Below are positions 6,237-7,133 of a stretch of 7,133 nt of DNA, piece by piece; positions within the stretch are counted from its first letter, which is position 1; every line of letters starts with the position of its first letter. Both the position numbers and the translations under genes were made by a program. Below the pieces are notes generated by a model. The model saw only the letters and a program-made list of their open reading frames with translations, did no database searches and was not told the DNA's origin. The stretch is from JANXLO01 sp038231295 (lineage in GTDB: Bacteria; Armatimonadota; Chthonomonadetes; Chthonomonadales; Chthonomonadaceae), in contig JBBRLP010000184.1 in assembly GCA_038231295.1 (NCBI GenBank), positions 1 through 7,133 on the forward strand, in the 5' to 3' direction.

Positions 6237-6257
6237 GAAGCCTGCGTCCGCAGGGCG
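6237..6257 (+). repeat. Dispersed GCGTCCGCAGG repeat, copy 2
   Basis: Matches 3742-3762 at 18 of 21 positions. One change extends this copy's palindrome to CCTGCG-TC-CGCAGG (6241-6254). Its presence in a second intergenic region suggests a dispersed family in this genome. Confidence 0.55.
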
Positions 6258-6299
6258 ACCGCCTTTTTCAGCCAGTTACGTTCCTATACCCGGTTTTCC

Positions 6300-6944
6300 T
6301 TACGGCTTGGGCGGATAGACGGCCCGTCCAAGTTCGAACATCGCTTCCGGGGAAACGCGGGAATACCAGTCGCCGCCCATACGGGCGATGTAGTCCACGC
6401 GGCGCGGGTCTATGGCATCGCCTTCCAGCAGCGACTCCGCGACATGGAAATAGACGACCTCTCCGATGACATAGGTGGCCGCCATCGCCCCCTCGCCATG
6501 CGGCACAATCTGGTGCAGGCGGCACTCCATCGCGAGAGGACTTTCCCCGACATGCGCCGGACGCACTTTCACACTCTTTGAGGGCGTGAAGCCCGCCTCT
6601 TCCCATTCGCTGACCCCATACGGGTAGGCCGCGCTTGCCTGATTCATCTTCTCCCGCATCGCGTAGGTCACCACATTGAGGACATACTCCCCGGTCTCCA
6701 GGATATTCCGCAGGGTATCCTTCGGCTGACCCTCTCTGCCGACGGTCGGCGAGATGACGACCGAGGGTGGATTTGCGCCGCCCGCCATAAAGAACGAGAA
6801 CGGAGCCAGATTCGGCAGCCCCGCCTCCGAAGCGGAAGAGACAAACGCAATGGGACGCGGGGAGACACAGTGCAGCATCAGCCGATAGGCGTCCATGCTC
6901 GACATCTCCGCAGGGTCGTAGCCCCGAAACAGTGCCTCACTCAA
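6300..6944 (-). CDS. Flavin reductase-like FMN-binding domain protein
   Basis: The 214-aa protein is a cytoplasmic flavoprotein of the flavin reductase-like (FMN-binding split-barrel) family, whose members usually bind FMN and use NAD(P)H to reduce flavin or a small substrate. Diagnostic segments are SPRPIAFVSS (28-37), NLAPFSFF (45-52), PPSVVIS (59-65), KDTLRNI (75-81), TGEYVLNVV (84-92) and GESPLAMECRL (133-143), with RMGGDWYSRV (188-197) near the C-terminus. The length is normal for the family and there is no signal peptide or membrane segment. The start is TTG at 6944-6942, chosen because AAAGGAG lies 7 nt upstream; the first in-frame ATG (residue 14) would cut into the N-terminal segment. 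It converges on the lipoprotein gene, so it is transcribed separately. The specific substrate cannot be read from the sequence. Confidence 0.92.
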   Translation of the reverse strand: MSEALFRGYDPAEMSSMDAYRLMLHCVSPRPIAFVSSASEAGLPNLAPFSFFMAGGANPPSVVISPTVGREGQPKDTLRNILETGEYVLNVVTYAMREKMNQASAAYPYGVSEWEEAGFTPSKSVKVRPAHVGESPLAMECRLHQIVPHGEGAMAATYVIGEVVYFHVAESLLEGDAIDPRRVDYIARMGGDWYSRVSPEAMFELGRAVYPPKP

Positions 6945-6951
6945 ATCACAG

Positions 6952-6958
6952 CTCCTTT
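6952..6958 (-). promoter_or_regulatory. Strong ribosome binding site deciding a TTG start
   Basis: On the minus strand AAAGGAG is 7 nt upstream of TTG (6944-6942). A GTG nearby (6949-6947) is out of frame. I see no clear -35/-10 pair in the remaining sequence to 7133. Confidence 0.7.
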
Positions 6959-7133
6959 CCCATCAGCCTTCCCTGCCCTCCGGACGCCCTAAAGAGCCTT
7001 TTTCAAAAGTCGGCTGTCGCCGTGGTTGCTTTGCCCATCAAGAATGCTACGGAGCGGGCAGAGAGTCGATTCTACTCAGAAACAGACGCCAATCTCGCCT
7101 TTTCCTGGCAACAGACCCCTCGGCAGACGTGTC

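Noticed and set aside
6959..7133. Promoter of the flavin reductase gene or the start of another gene
   Set aside because: I could not find a -35/-10 pair at acceptable spacing or a credible open frame; nothing here can be supported.

Overview
The window reads as chromosome from a GC-rich, probably Gram-negative-type (diderm) heterotrophic bacterium. The three clear genes use G/C-rich codons. One encodes a membrane-anchored multiheme c-type cytochrome with TPR repeats, and another a CRTAC1-like (FG-GAP/VCBS plus ASPIC/UnbV) lipoprotein. From family knowledge this combination is common in Acidobacteriota, Planctomycetota, Verrucomicrobiota and Armatimonadota. The phylum cannot be settled from the sequence alone. 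The palindrome-littered intergenic style makes me lean weakly toward Armatimonadota or a relative.

Layout: (1) 1-424 is visibly more AT-rich than the rest. It holds at most the tail of a truncated gene (3-206, frame 3), then a probable regulatory region with three TTTAA units at an exact 11-bp period ahead of the cytochrome gene. (2) 425-3583 (+) is the 1052-aa cytochrome: five membrane helices, five c-type heme motifs, a beta-rich domain and C-terminal TPRs. (3) 3584-4310 is a 727-bp stretch without a credible gene. It is packed with short hairpins and built around two nested pairs of long inverted repeats. (4) 4311-6146 (+) is the lipoprotein beta-propeller with an ASPIC/UnbV domain. (5) 6147-6299 is a convergent intergenic region with a strong two-way hairpin and a further copy of one repeat from region 3. 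(6) 6300-6944 (-) is a flavin reductase-like FMN-binding protein starting at TTG behind a strong Shine-Dalgarno. (7) 6959-7133 shows no gene or clear promoter.

How they may work together (inference): the cytochrome would take electrons from the membrane through its helical domain and pass them along periplasmic hemes. Its beta and TPR domains would be docking surfaces, and the neighbouring propeller lipoprotein is a plausible partner. The flavin reductase is convergent and probably independent. The most unusual material is the non-coding repeat block at 3584-4310 and the 11-bp-phased repeats upstream of the cytochrome gene.
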